From Halobacillus sp. Nhm2S1 (lineage in GTDB: Bacteria; Bacillota; Bacilli; Bacillales; Halobacillaceae), in contig NZ_JAIEZV010000003.1 of NCBI RefSeq assembly GCF_019599545.1, forward strand, positions 186,001 through 250,000: a DNA stretch of 64,000 bases, given 5' to 3'. The notes under the pieces were generated by a model. It was given only the letters and a program-made list of their open reading frames with translations, did not search any database and was not told the origin of the DNA. Below, in pieces: positions 1 through 7,945 of this stretch (its first letter is position 1; each line of letters begins with the position of its first letter). A program made the position numbers and the translations under genes.

Positions 1-817
1 TAATGACCAATTCTTTGATCGGTGACTGCTCAATTTTGATGACGGCCGGATCGGATAAGACCGCATGTGTTCCGCAGGCATAAATGTCATTGACTCCATT
101 TTCGTGGAGGATATCGGCTGCCACGGTTACGGTGTCCGCTGTATCCATCATATCGTCAACGATAAGGACATTTTTGCCTTCCACATCTCCAACGACATCA
201 CGGATTTCTGGTTCACCAGGCTCTGCTTTCCGCTTATCGATGAATGCAAGCGGGGCATCAAGGATGTTGGCCATTTTCCTTACCCGGTTCAAGCCGCTTG
301 TATTAGGTGCGACAACGACAAGGTCTTCAATGTTTTTCGTATTGAAGTATTCCCCAAGAATCGGAATTCCCTGCAGCTGATCGACCGGAATATTAAAAAA
401 GCCTTGAATCTGCGGTGCGTGTAAGTCCAGAGAGATGACTCTGTCCGCGCCTGCTTTTTCCAGAAGGTTGGCAATCAGCTTGGCTGTGATCGGTTCACGA
501 GACCGTGCTTTCCGATCCTGACGGGCATATCCGTAATAAGGAATGACGACATTGATGGTTTTGGCAGAAGCCCGCTTCAAGGCATCGACCATGATCAACA
601 TTTCCATCACATGCTCATTGACAGGCTGGGATGTAGATTGGATCAAATAGATATCGTCCCCACGGACACTTTCTTCGATGTTGATTTGGACTTCTCCATC
701 GCTGAAACGGACGACTTTGCTTTTCCCTATAGGGACCTCCAGGATCTCTGACATTTCCTGAGCCAATGGTTCATTGGAGTTTAATGTAAAAAGCTTCATC
801 TGTGATTGTGTATCCAT
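1..817 (-). CDS. prs: divergent ribose-phosphate pyrophosphokinase (PRPP synthetase) paralogue, 3' end outside the window
   Basis: 272 codons of a protein that would normally be about 315 aa; the C-terminus lies beyond base 1. Class I PRPP synthetases make PRPP from ribose 5-phosphate and ATP in the cytoplasm. The N-terminal half is typical: FSDGEVQINIEES, YYGYARQDRKARSREPI and the metal-ligand His in DLHAPQIQG (H133). Three catalytic-region positions deviate: the usual PDxGG is PNTSG (N172 where the metal-binding Asp is expected), the flexible loop reads IDKRK rather than IDKRR, and the PRPP loop DDxxDTAGT reads DDMMDTADT (D228 for the conserved Gly). glmU, the usual upstream partner of Bacillus prs, is absent; the upstream gene is ycsI. 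It is probably a second, diverged copy, and its activity is uncertain. ATG start with GGAGCG upstream. Confidence 0.85.
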   Translation of the reverse strand, partial: MDTQSQMKLFTLNSNEPLAQEMSEILEVPIGKSKVVRFSDGEVQINIEESVRGDDIYLIQSTSQPVNEHVMEMLIMVDALKRASAKTINVVIPYYGYARQDRKARSREPITAKLIANLLEKAGADRVISLDLHAPQIQGFFNIPVDQLQGIPILGEYFNTKNIEDLVVVAPNTSGLNRVRKMANILDAPLAFIDKRKAEPGEPEIRDVVGDVEGKNVLIVDDMMDTADTVTVAADILHENGVNDIYACGTHAVLSDPAVIKIEQSPIKELVI

Positions 818-908
818 ATGTATCGCTCCTGTTTTGTAAAGGTTTCGTTAAGAAAAACTTATCACTAGAGGGGCTTTGTTGCAAGTTCGAAACCTCGTTT
901 GGTAAGAG

Positions 909-1679
909 TTACCCATTTTTATAGTTCGGGTCCAATTGGTCGGTAATCAGCATATGACCTGGTGCATGGGTAATCATAATGGATGGTTTCGCTTGGAGTG
1001 CAGCATTTTGTGGTGTAACTCCACATGCCCAAAACACGGGAGTGGCTTCTGCAGGGTCAAAATCGACCGCTTCCCCATAATCCGGGTTGTGCAGATCGGT
1101 GATGCCGATCTCTTCAGGTGACCCGATATGGACAGGGCTTCCGTGAGACTGCTCAAACCGCTCGGAAATAGTGAGCGCTTGATCAATTAGATGATTCGGG
1201 ATCGCTCGCATACTGACGACCATATTCCCTTGGAAGATACCGGCCGGATATAAAGGAATAGTGGTATCGAACATCGGGACGACTTTTTCCTGTTCTTGAT
1301 GAAATAAAGGAATGCCGCCATCAAGGAGCGCCTTTTCAAAAGTGAAACTGCACCCGATCAGAAAAGTGACAAAATCCTCCCTCCACACGTCTGAGATATT
1401 CAAGACCTCTTCAGAAAATTTTCCATCCCGGTAAATCCGATAACGCGGCAAGTCTGTCCGGATATCTGCATCCGCCACTTGGGGTGCTGTCTGCCCTGCT
1501 TCCATCACTTCCACCAGGGGACACGGTTTCGGGTTCCTCATGCAGAACAATAGGAAGTCGAAGGCATATTCTTTCGGAAGAGTCACCATATTGGTTTGAA
1601 TATATCCTTCACAGAAGCCGGATGTTGTACCGGAGTTTTCTTCTTTTCGTATCGCCGTTCTTACTTTATAGGGTTCCAT
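909..1679 (-). CDS. ycsI: YcsI family protein (DUF1445, putative hydro-lyase / D-glutamate cyclase-like)
   Basis: 256 aa cytoplasmic protein, full length for the DUF1445 family. Family landmarks are MRNPKPCPLVEV, RTDLPRYRIYRDG, FLIGCSFTFEKALL, GSPVHIGSPEEIGI, PVFWACGVTPQNA and ITHAPGHMLITD. The family is annotated as a putative hydro-lyase, and the homologous domain of the mammalian DGLUCY protein is linked to D-glutamate cyclase activity; the bacterial substrate is not established. In B. subtilis ycsI sits with 5-oxoproline metabolism genes, but here it is alone upstream of the prs-like gene, about 90 bp away and on the same strand. ATG start preceded by AAAAGGAG. Confidence 0.8.
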   Translation of the reverse strand: MEPYKVRTAIRKEENSGTTSGFCEGYIQTNMVTLPKEYAFDFLLFCMRNPKPCPLVEVMEAGQTAPQVADADIRTDLPRYRIYRDGKFSEEVLNISDVWREDFVTFLIGCSFTFEKALLDGGIPLFHQEQEKVVPMFDTTIPLYPAGIFQGNMVVSMRAIPNHLIDQALTISERFEQSHGSPVHIGSPEEIGITDLHNPDYGEAVDFDPAEATPVFWACGVTPQNAALQAKPSIMITHAPGHMLITDQLDPNYKNG

Positions 1680-1787
1680 TATGATCTAGTCTCCTTTTCT
1701 ATCTAACCTTGTCTATTCTTGCAGCATCTTAAGTTCTATTATACATGACCCTCCCGTTAGAGTTTCCAAACGTTCATTACCAAAAGG

Positions 1788-2441
1788 TTAACAACAAAAA
1801 TCATAAGGATGAAGAGGTAAACAAGCTTTACACAGCCAAGCCGGCTCAAGATTCGGATCCTGCCAATGCCAGGCAGCAAGTGCGGCAGCGCAGGCATCGA
1901 TGGTGTGGGATTCCTCGGCCATTTCTTCCGGAATACCAATTAATTGTTGTGTTACGAACCAACTCCATATCCTTTTCCGGGTAGGGCGGTCCTGCTTGTA
2001 GTGAAGAACATCATCGATCCTTTCCATCCTTGCACCAAGGGCAGCTCCCGGATGAACTTCTACGATATGAACCTCGTGTTTGGTTGCAAGGCGTTCGATT
2101 TCCCTTGTCAAACGTATCCCTCTCAATGATAAGTACACCATGCGCATCATCGTTGGCGGCATGATGGATGCTCCCTTCATGCCGAGCTTCGTTACGAAAG
2201 CTCTCAAAGACCGGTCGCTTTCCCGATCCCCTCCCCCGTCTTCATAGGATAAAGGAGCGTCCATGCCGATGGTGACGGAATCGTTATTCGCTAGAAATTC
2301 TATGTAAGTCATTAACCCATGGTCATTCATCGGCGTCTCATATTTTTTGAAATGGAGCTCGTCTCTCTGCTTTTGAAAATGAACGAGTACGGTGTCCTTA
2401 GTGTTGCTGGGTCCGGATAAATCAATTCCTATGTATTGCAT
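1788..2441 (-). CDS. DUF429 domain protein (predicted RNase H-like nuclease fold)
   Basis: 217 aa. It begins YIGIDLSGPSN, the N-terminal acidic strand of the DUF429 RNase-H-like fold, followed by IGMDAPLSY and later EVHPGAAL and ESHTIDACAAALAAW, which supply the remaining conserved acidic residues. Function is unknown; the family is predicted to be nuclease-like. An upstream in-frame ATG at 2540 exists, but the ATG at 2441 has TTAAAGGAG at good spacing and begins at the conserved strand, so it is preferred. The gene stands alone between ycsI and a 20-bp tandem repeat array. Confidence 0.75.
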   Translation of the reverse strand: MQYIGIDLSGPSNTKDTVLVHFQKQRDELHFKKYETPMNDHGLMTYIEFLANNDSVTIGMDAPLSYEDGGGDRESDRSLRAFVTKLGMKGASIMPPTMMRMVYLSLRGIRLTREIERLATKHEVHIVEVHPGAALGARMERIDDVLHYKQDRPTRKRIWSWFVTQQLIGIPEEMAEESHTIDACAAALAAWHWQDPNLEPAWLCKACLPLHPYDFCC

Positions 2442-2540
2442 CTGCTTATCTCCTTTAACGGTAGCTGATCGATCAGCCCATCTGATATCAGCAGAATGAA
2501 TATCGGAGCTTATGATTATCACTATCATCTCCAGGGTCAT

Positions 2541-2620
2541 ATCAGTATTTCTAGCTATATATCAGTATCTCTAGCTGTAGATCAGCATTTAAGCCATTAT
2601 ATCAGTATTTAAGAAAGCAA
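2541..2620. repeat. four degenerate 20-bp tandem repeats
   Basis: Units start at 2541, 2561, 2581 and 2601, each beginning ATCAG(T/C)AT(T/C)T followed by about ten more variable bases; the period is exactly 20 bp. Further irregular ATCAG motifs continue leftwards to about 2470. The array lies between the 5' side of the DUF429 gene and the 3' end of the sortase gene. No open frame, hairpin or known protein site explains it. Confidence 0.75.
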
Positions 2621-2647
2621 TCCGCTACAATGAAAACTCATTCAGAA

Positions 2648-2680
2648 AAAACAGGTATCTATAATAATAGATACCTGTTT
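2648..2680 (-). terminator. intrinsic terminator of the sortase gene
   Basis: Inverted repeat AAACAGGTATCTA / TAGATACCTGTTT around a short AT loop; the sortase stop codon lies at its right edge. On the minus strand the stem is followed by a T-rich stretch (TTTTTCTG). Confidence 0.75.
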
Positions 2681-3344
2681 AACCTGCAGGATTCACATCA
2701 TCTTCATGAACGGCATAGACGACCAACCGTTCATCATGTGTTCCTGCTTCTTTATTGAATTCCCCTGTGCAAGTGATGAGGTTCAGCTGTCTTCGGTAAG
2801 AAAACCCAAAAATCTTGTTCAGTGGAGCGTTTTTCCGATCATAGGCCTCTGATTTTTGTACGATAAAGGTTTGTTCTGTTCCTTCTTCATCAGTGACGAT
2901 GATCTCATCACCTTCTTGCAAATCTTCCAGATTGTAAAATACCGCAGGACCCGTGCGGCTGTCTACGTGGCCGGCAAGGACGGCACTTCCTTTCGCTCCT
3001 GGCTGATAGCCATCTTTGTACCACCCCACACCATCCACACTCTCCGGCTCTCCCATCTGCCCATTCGTATAACGGCCTACCTTTTCGATATTCGCTTCAA
3101 CATTAATGGCAGGTATGATCACTGTCTTCGGTGTAATGGCTGTTTTATCGGTTGTTTCAGCTGTAGAGGATGCATTTATTTTCTGCGAATCATACGTTTC
3201 TCTTAAACTTTCCTTTTCTTGTGTCTGCTCTGAAGCATTTGCTTCCTTTTGTTCAGCGTCCATACTTGCTTCAGACTCTTGAGCACTGGAACATGCAAAC
3301 AAGAAACAGAGCAACAACAGTGACATCCACTTGTACATCTCCAT
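2679..3344 (-). CDS. class F-type sortase carrying a lipoprotein signal
   Basis: 221 aa transpeptidase that should join a cell-wall sorting signal to peptidoglycan. The N-terminus is a hydrophobic segment ending in the lipobox LFAC (C18), so the enzyme is predicted to be lipid-anchored on the outer face of the membrane rather than held by a membrane helix. A Ser/Glu/Thr-rich linker (20-70) precedes the sortase barrel. The catalytic set is visible: H126 (LAGHVDSRTG), C192 (NLITCTG) and R206 (THDERLVVY). The gene immediately upstream on the same strand encodes a protein with an MPKTG sorting signal, almost certainly the substrate. ATG at 3338 has better SD spacing (AAAGGTG) than the one at 3344. 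Confidence 0.88.
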   Translation of the reverse strand: MEMYKWMSLLLLCFLFACSSAQESEASMDAEQKEANASEQTQEKESLRETYDSQKINASSTAETTDKTAITPKTVIIPAINVEANIEKVGRYTNGQMGEPESVDGVGWYKDGYQPGAKGSAVLAGHVDSRTGPAVFYNLEDLQEGDEIIVTDEEGTEQTFIVQKSEAYDRKNAPLNKIFGFSYRRQLNLITCTGEFNKEAGTHDERLVVYAVHEDDVNPAG

Positions 3345-3365
3345 TCACCTTTCCTCTATAATGAA

Positions 3366-3399
3366 CTACCCCTGGAAATATCTGTATGACCAGGGGTAG
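3366..3399. terminator. hairpin between the MPKTG protein and sortase genes
   Basis: CTACCCCTGG / CCAGGGGTAG form a perfect 10-bp stem. No clear T-tract follows on the minus strand, so it may be an attenuator or mRNA-processing stem giving more substrate than sortase transcript, rather than a full terminator. Confidence 0.5.
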
Positions 3400-3419
3400 G
3401 AATATTTGGTAATTACCTC

Positions 3420-4793
3420 TTAGGCATTGTTTTTGCTTTTGCGTATTCCGATCGCTGTGGCGAATAAGACGGCGGCCATACTTGCGAACGCAATCATCCA
3501 AGCATTCATTCCATCATCAGCTGTTCCACCAAGACCGGTTTTAGGCATTTCAGAAGGCATGTTGGAAGCGAACATTTCAGGGTTTTGCGCTACGATGGCA
3601 CCTGATAGTCCTTCACCTACTCCATACATATGAGCATAGGCTTCACGAAGCTGGTCGTAGGCTGCATCAAAATCACCTTCTACATAGCTGTCGAAAGACC
3701 CAGTCAATTGGTTGACATGCATTTGAAGACCTTCTGCTGTCGCTTCTGCTTCTAGTCCACCTTCTGTCGCCGTATCAAGGAACTGGGAGAAATCTGCTCG
3801 GTAGCCGTCCAAAGCGGTCAGGGCCTGTTCTTTTGCTTCTTCGTCTCCTGCACCTGTCGCTTCTACATAATCGACGAAGTACCCGATGTGTTCAGACCAC
3901 ATTTCCTCAAACTGCTGTCCCGCTTCTTCTCCATAGACAGAGGTGATGGCTGCAGAAAGATCTTCGGTGTTATTGCTGAGCGCAGCTGCGGCATTTTCAA
4001 AGTCTTCCGCACCATCTCCGCCTTTCTGCATGGCAAGAACGGCAAGAGCTGCGTGTTCAGATAGCAAATGGTTCAAGTCTGCACGAAGGTCAGCGGCTGG
4101 TGTCGCCGGGTTCGTGTTTTCGAATTTATCCGGGAATTGGTCGGTGATGGCTGTGGATAGACCTTTTCCTACTCCGTACATGTGATCGATACTTGTACGA
4201 AGTTTTTGATAGGCTTCATCAAAGTCCCCTTCTTCATAATTGTCAAAAGCACCGACAAGCTGATTCACGTGCATTTGAAGGCCTTCAGCCAACGCGGATG
4301 CTTCTAAACGCTCATCAGTTGCTGTCTCCAAGAACATGGAGAAATCTTCACGATAGTTGTCCAAATTGCTTAACGCTTCTTCACGTCCAGCTTCATCTTC
4401 TTCCGCTGTCGCTTTTACGTAATCAACAAAGTATCCGATATGTTCCGACCACATGGATTCGAATTGCTGTCCTGCTTCATCTCCATAAACGGAAGCAATC
4501 GCTGCGGTCAGATCTTGTGTATTACCTTCAAGGGCAGCCGCTGCTGCATCAAAATCCTCAGCTCCCTCTATTCCTTTCTGCATGGTCACTACGGCAAGGT
4601 AGGCGTGCTCGGAAAGGGACTGATCAAGGGTTGCGCGTAAATCAGCAGCCGGCGTTGATACCGTTACATCTGACATTTTTTGATTGTGATCTCCATGATC
4701 ATCTGCAAACGTAACCGTGGCTGTCGGCAACATAAGTGCTGCGGACATCGGCAAAGCGATCAAAGACTTTTTCCAATTGATTTGTTTTTTCAT
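3420..4793 (-). CDS. cell-wall-anchored protein with two His-conserved helical repeats and an MPKTG sorting signal
   Basis: 457 aa. A signal peptide (1-30, ending TVTFADD) is followed by two copies of a mostly helical domain of about 178 aa (48-225 and 231-408), then MPKTG at 416-420, a hydrophobic helix (about 430-450) and the basic tail RKSKNNA: a complete sortase sorting signal with Met in place of Leu. Each repeat keeps four His in equivalent places (63/118/175/204 and 247/302/359/388) beside Glu or Asp, in motifs LSEHA, MWSEHIGYFVDYV, LQMHVNQL and HMYGVG. Eight conserved His in a helical frame suggest a metal-binding bundle; that is inference. The sortase gene follows. Start ATG at 4793 has AGAGGAG nine bases upstream; the TTG two codons earlier is too close to it. 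Confidence 0.8.
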   Translation of the reverse strand: MKKQINWKKSLIALPMSAALMLPTATVTFADDHGDHNQKMSDVTVSTPAADLRATLDQSLSEHAYLAVVTMQKGIEGAEDFDAAAAALEGNTQDLTAAIASVYGDEAGQQFESMWSEHIGYFVDYVKATAEEDEAGREEALSNLDNYREDFSMFLETATDERLEASALAEGLQMHVNQLVGAFDNYEEGDFDEAYQKLRTSIDHMYGVGKGLSTAITDQFPDKFENTNPATPAADLRADLNHLLSEHAALAVLAMQKGGDGAEDFENAAAALSNNTEDLSAAITSVYGEEAGQQFEEMWSEHIGYFVDYVEATGAGDEEAKEQALTALDGYRADFSQFLDTATEGGLEAEATAEGLQMHVNQLTGSFDSYVEGDFDAAYDQLREAYAHMYGVGEGLSGAIVAQNPEMFASNMPSEMPKTGLGGTADDGMNAWMIAFASMAAVLFATAIGIRKSKNNA

Positions 4794-4921
4794 TTCCAAC
4801 CACTCCTCTTAATTTTGATTTCACTAAGCTAACGAGAGGAGATTCATTTTGGATCACAAAAAAACAAAAAAAGTTTTTAAAAAGGCTACAACCCTTGTTA
4901 TATCAACAAATATTTCTTCAT

Positions 4922-4954
4922 AAAAAAAGAAAACCACCATTTTCCTGTGGCTTT
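4922..4954 (-). terminator. probable intrinsic terminator after the FlaR-like gene
   Basis: On the minus strand AAAGCCAC / GTGGTTTT form a short stem (one G-U pair) followed by CTTTTTTT. Confidence 0.55.
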
Positions 4955-4978
4955 CCATAGGCGCTTTCAAAAGCTGCA

Positions 4979-5521
4979 TCACTTATTTTCTACGGAAGAA
5001 TTCGATCGAAGAGAAGTTAGTCTCTGATCCAACTCTTTAATTGTACTCACCTTGAGCACTTTATCTTGAACTTCCTCAAAAGCTTGAAAAAAGTGTGGTT
5101 TCCCGTTTTCTTCAAAATACTTATTCCACTTGAACATCTTAAGGAAGATTCGGAAGGTAGGTGTATAATGAGCGTTCTCCAAACGTAACTTTTGTAAAAT
5201 GAACCGCTTGATAATCCGGTAAGTCCGGACATTGTAGTTCGTATCGAGGAAAATGATGACATCCGCATGACGGAAACTTTCTTCCACCCACCACTCATTG
5301 TGGACACCTTCCATGATCCATCCTTCCATCCCGACAATACCCTTCAAGTACTCGGACCTCTCCTCTTCTGTTCTTCGAATATCGCCCGACTGGTGCCTTT
5401 TCCAAACGACATTATCCAGCTCATGATAAGGAAGGTTCAATTCTCCAGATAGCTTTCTTGCCAATGTCGTCTTCCCACTCGCAACCGAACCGATGATATG
5501 TATTTTCTTTATGTCTCCCAC
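4979..5521 (-). CDS. P-loop nucleoside kinase-like ATPase (topology modulation protein / FlaR-like)
   Basis: About 180 aa with a Walker A motif near the N-terminus (GSVASGKTTLARKL), YHELDNVVWK typical of the FlaR-like group, EGWIMEGVHNEWW, and the Walker-B-like strand ADVIIFLDTNY. Members are small adenylate-kinase-fold ATPases, often annotated as topology modulation proteins, with unclear substrates. The longer ORF to 5581 would overlap amj; GTG at 5521, preceded by AAGGGGGAG, removes the overlap and starts just before the Walker strand. Gap to amj is about 20 bp, suggesting co-transcription. Confidence 0.7.
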   Translation of the reverse strand: MGDIKKIHIIGSVASGKTTLARKLSGELNLPYHELDNVVWKRHQSGDIRRTEEERSEYLKGIVGMEGWIMEGVHNEWWVEESFRHADVIIFLDTNYNVRTYRIIKRFILQKLRLENAHYTPTFRIFLKMFKWNKYFEENGKPHFFQAFEEVQDKVLKVSTIKELDQRLTSLRSNSSVENK

Positions 5522-5540
5522 CAAACTCCCCCTTTTCCCA

Positions 5541-6356
5541 TTACACGATAAACTTTGTGAACCAGGCAATGTATTTTGCACCCGGGATGAAAACGAGCTG
5601 CGCCAAAAGCGTTCCGAACAGTCTGGATGTGATCATCATAAGCGATACATTTTTCAGTTTGCTATAATCTCCCTTTTTATTAATAACATCATCGGCCATG
5701 ACGGAGATTTTAGGATCAACGAAAATGACTAATAGAATAGTGGCGATTCCGTTAATCAAACCAGAAGCCATGATGGCTGTAGAGGCTCTTTCTGGAACCA
5801 GCAGGGCCGCGTACAATGCTGACAAAACACCCACGGTATAAATCGATGTCACAATCATATTGATGAAAAACAACCGCTTCGGGATATGGTCCAATGAAAA
5901 ACCCTTCAGGTACTTTCTGTTGGGAAGGTGGATTTGGTGCAACCCTCTTTTTATGTATTCGATGGAAAAAAGCATCCGAAACAAGGAAGGGATCGATCCC
6001 CCTTTTTCTGATAAACGAATGATTGACCGTGAAAACAAGGCCACAAAGGTCGGAAGTAGAATCATCCCGAGAATCGTCCCCACCGTGGAGGCTCCCAAAA
6101 TGACCCTGTATTGACTTTCTACAAAGGAGAGAGGATCTGCCGCGGGAGCGGTGTCAATCAAACTCCCCGTAAACGGCTGCTGCATCATATTGGCCATTCT
6201 TGAGACGATGACCATCAAATTGAATAGAGATAATGCGGAAGCGATTAAACCTACTCTAGCTCCGGACAGTCTTACCGCATAGGCCAGTGTTTCAATGGTA
6301 TGAATGACCAGAATAAACAAAGCGATATAGAGGACTTTCTCTGTTATGAATTCCAT
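5541..6356 (-). CDS. amj: lipid II flippase Amj
   Basis: 271 aa polytopic membrane protein. The N-terminal signature HTIETLAYAVRLSGARVG, with ALSLFNLMVIVSRMANM and the following QQPFTGSLID, matches the Amj (YdaH) family, the alternative to MurJ that moves lipid II across the cytoplasmic membrane for wall synthesis. Several hydrophobic segments run through the protein. In B. subtilis amj belongs to the SigM envelope-stress regulon; I could not find a convincing ECF promoter here. ATG preceded by AGGGAG. It lies upstream of the FlaR-like gene on the same strand. Confidence 0.88.
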   Translation of the reverse strand: MEFITEKVLYIALFILVIHTIETLAYAVRLSGARVGLIASALSLFNLMVIVSRMANMMQQPFTGSLIDTAPAADPLSFVESQYRVILGASTVGTILGMILLPTFVALFSRSIIRLSEKGGSIPSLFRMLFSIEYIKRGLHQIHLPNRKYLKGFSLDHIPKRLFFINMIVTSIYTVGVLSALYAALLVPERASTAIMASGLINGIATILLVIFVDPKISVMADDVINKKGDYSKLKNVSLMMITSRLFGTLLAQLVFIPGAKYIAWFTKFIV

Positions 6357-6479
6357 ACAACGACTCCCTATCCTTACGCATGAGAGTCTTCCCTAAGAGG
6401 AAGACGTGAATTGAGATTTCCAATCCGGCTTCACTAGTATAATGACACTCTTCTCCTGCACTTCCTTGTGCTGTGCTTC

Positions 6480-6977
6480 TTAATGCTCTGCACCCTGATA
6501 TTTAACAGGTATCCATACTTCCTCCACAGCTTCAGGGTCAGCTGGACGATAATCTTCCGTAAATCGTTCAAAGTGCTCCCGATCATCCAAGACGTACGAT
6601 GAAGAGGGCAGCCACTCTTTGAATATGTATTGCAGGGTATGGTTGAATTCACTGGCGGGCCCCTCATGCAGAAAGACCGCATAAAGACCACCACTCAAAA
6701 GGTGGGTTTCCATCGCCGGCCGTTCTTCAGGGTCTATTCGATCAACCTCCACAGCCGCCCATTTAACAAAAGTTGTGGAAGAACTAAAACTATTAGGGCC
6801 AAACCCCTGATCGAAAACCTTAAGATTGTAGAGCATTTCATCAGTTCGATGGGAAATCGACTGACGGTGCGGCATAAAACTTTTCCAAAGTTCTTGAGTG
6901 GAGTCTTCTTCTAACGACATCCGCTTCGATTTTCCGATCAACTTCTTTTCCTCTAGTGCTATAATTTTCGGATCCAT
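6480..6977 (-). CDS. GyrI-like / AraC effector-binding domain protein
   Basis: 165 aa. MDPKIIALEEKKLIGK, the mid-protein FVKWAAVEV and the C-terminal EEVWIPVKYQ follow the GyrI-like (BacE, SOUL-like) small-molecule-binding fold used as the effector domain of AraC/MerR regulators and as stand-alone proteins. No DNA-binding domain is attached. ATG at 6977 follows GGAGGTG; an upstream in-frame start at 7031 lacks a site. The ligand cannot be read from the sequence. Confidence 0.7.
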   Translation of the reverse strand: MDPKIIALEEKKLIGKSKRMSLEEDSTQELWKSFMPHRQSISHRTDEMLYNLKVFDQGFGPNSFSSSTTFVKWAAVEVDRIDPEERPAMETHLLSGGLYAVFLHEGPASEFNHTLQYIFKEWLPSSSYVLDDREHFERFTEDYRPADPEAVEEVWIPVKYQGAEH

Positions 6978-7149
6978 TTTTTTCACCTCCAATAGTGACA
7001 ACATGATTAACTCCATGAAAGATATAGACAATGTTCCTTAGGAAATCTTTCCTCATAAAACTTTTTCTCCAAGCATCTTTATATTCCTGCATGTTGAGAC
7101 CAAACCTTCAATAAGACTCTAAATGAAAACTTTAGAATTCATAACTTCA

Positions 7150-7191
7150 TTGACTTAAATCAATGTGATGTTTCTTAGGAGAAGGTAAAAT
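7150..7191 (+). promoter_or_regulatory. Crp/Fnr-type operator at -41.5 of a probable activator-dependent promoter
   Basis: TTGACTTAAATCAA (7150-7163) matches the FNR half-site pair TTGAT-N4-ATCAA at 9 of 10 positions. TAAAAT at 7186-7191 serves as -10; with +1 near 7198 the site centre is at -41.5, the class II activator position. No good -35 element is present. The downstream gene is the DUF4386 frame, and a Crp/Fnr regulator gene faces it 0.7 kb away. Confidence 0.5.
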
Positions 7192-7224
7192 ACAATCAAA
7201 CGAACAAGGAGGATCCTGATTCTG

Positions 7225-7945
7225 ATGAAAAAACTGAATAAAAATGAAGATTTCCAACGACAACCAGCCATCATCGCTGGAGTAAGTTTGATTTTCATGA
7301 CCCTTGCCGCTTTCTTCTCCTATGGTTACGTCCATAGCTCGTTGGTGATCCAGGAAGATGCTAATCGAACGTATGACCTTTTACAGTCCTCTCTTTCCTT
7401 ACTTCATTTAGGAATTGGAGGCTGGTTGGTGATTATCTTCACAGACCTTATTGTAACCTGGGCTTTTTACAAGGTTTTAAAACCTGTCCATCCCTTTTTA
7501 TGCCTTATTGGCAGGAGTTCTCCGCCTCCTCTATACCATCATTCTTGCCATAGCTGTTTTCCACTTATGGAAGGTCAGCCAAGTCATTCAAAGCGATTCA
7601 GGGGCAGCCGTACAGGTGATGGACAACATTCTTCGTTTTGAGAGAATATGGTCCCTCGGGTTAATCGTATTCGGGATCCATTTAATCATGGCGGGGATTG
7701 CAGCCTCCAAAGCTTGTTTCATTCCGAAGGTGCTGAGTGGCTTATTGATCTTAGCTGGTGTGAGCTACCTACTGATCCACTCCATGTACCAGGCATTTCC
7801 TCAGTATGAAACTTCAACAGCCGCCATCGAGACCATCCTTAGCCTTCCGATGATGATGGGCGAATTAGGATTCGGGATGTGGCTGTTAGTCAAAGGGATC
7901 AAAGTCAAATCCAGCACTCGGCCATCATATTTGGGAGCTTCCTAA
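7225..7945 (+). pseudogene. DUF4386 membrane protein gene broken by a single-base frameshift
   Basis: Two overlapping frames together encode one DUF4386-type integral membrane protein of about 239 aa with several hydrophobic helices. Frame 1 runs from ATG at 7225 (SD AAGGAGGATC) to KVLKPVHPF; frame 2 continues with ALLAGVLRLLYTII to the stop at 7945. The switch lies in TTTTT at 7495-7499: four T instead of five would read HPFYALLAGV without interruption. This may be a real lesion, phase variation at a short homopolymer, or a sequence error. The 3' end overlaps the convergent Crp/Fnr gene by 21 bp. Confidence 0.8.

Noticed and set aside
6360-6430. SigM-type promoter for amj
   Set aside because: GAAATC and CGTC are present but only 8 bp apart instead of about 16.
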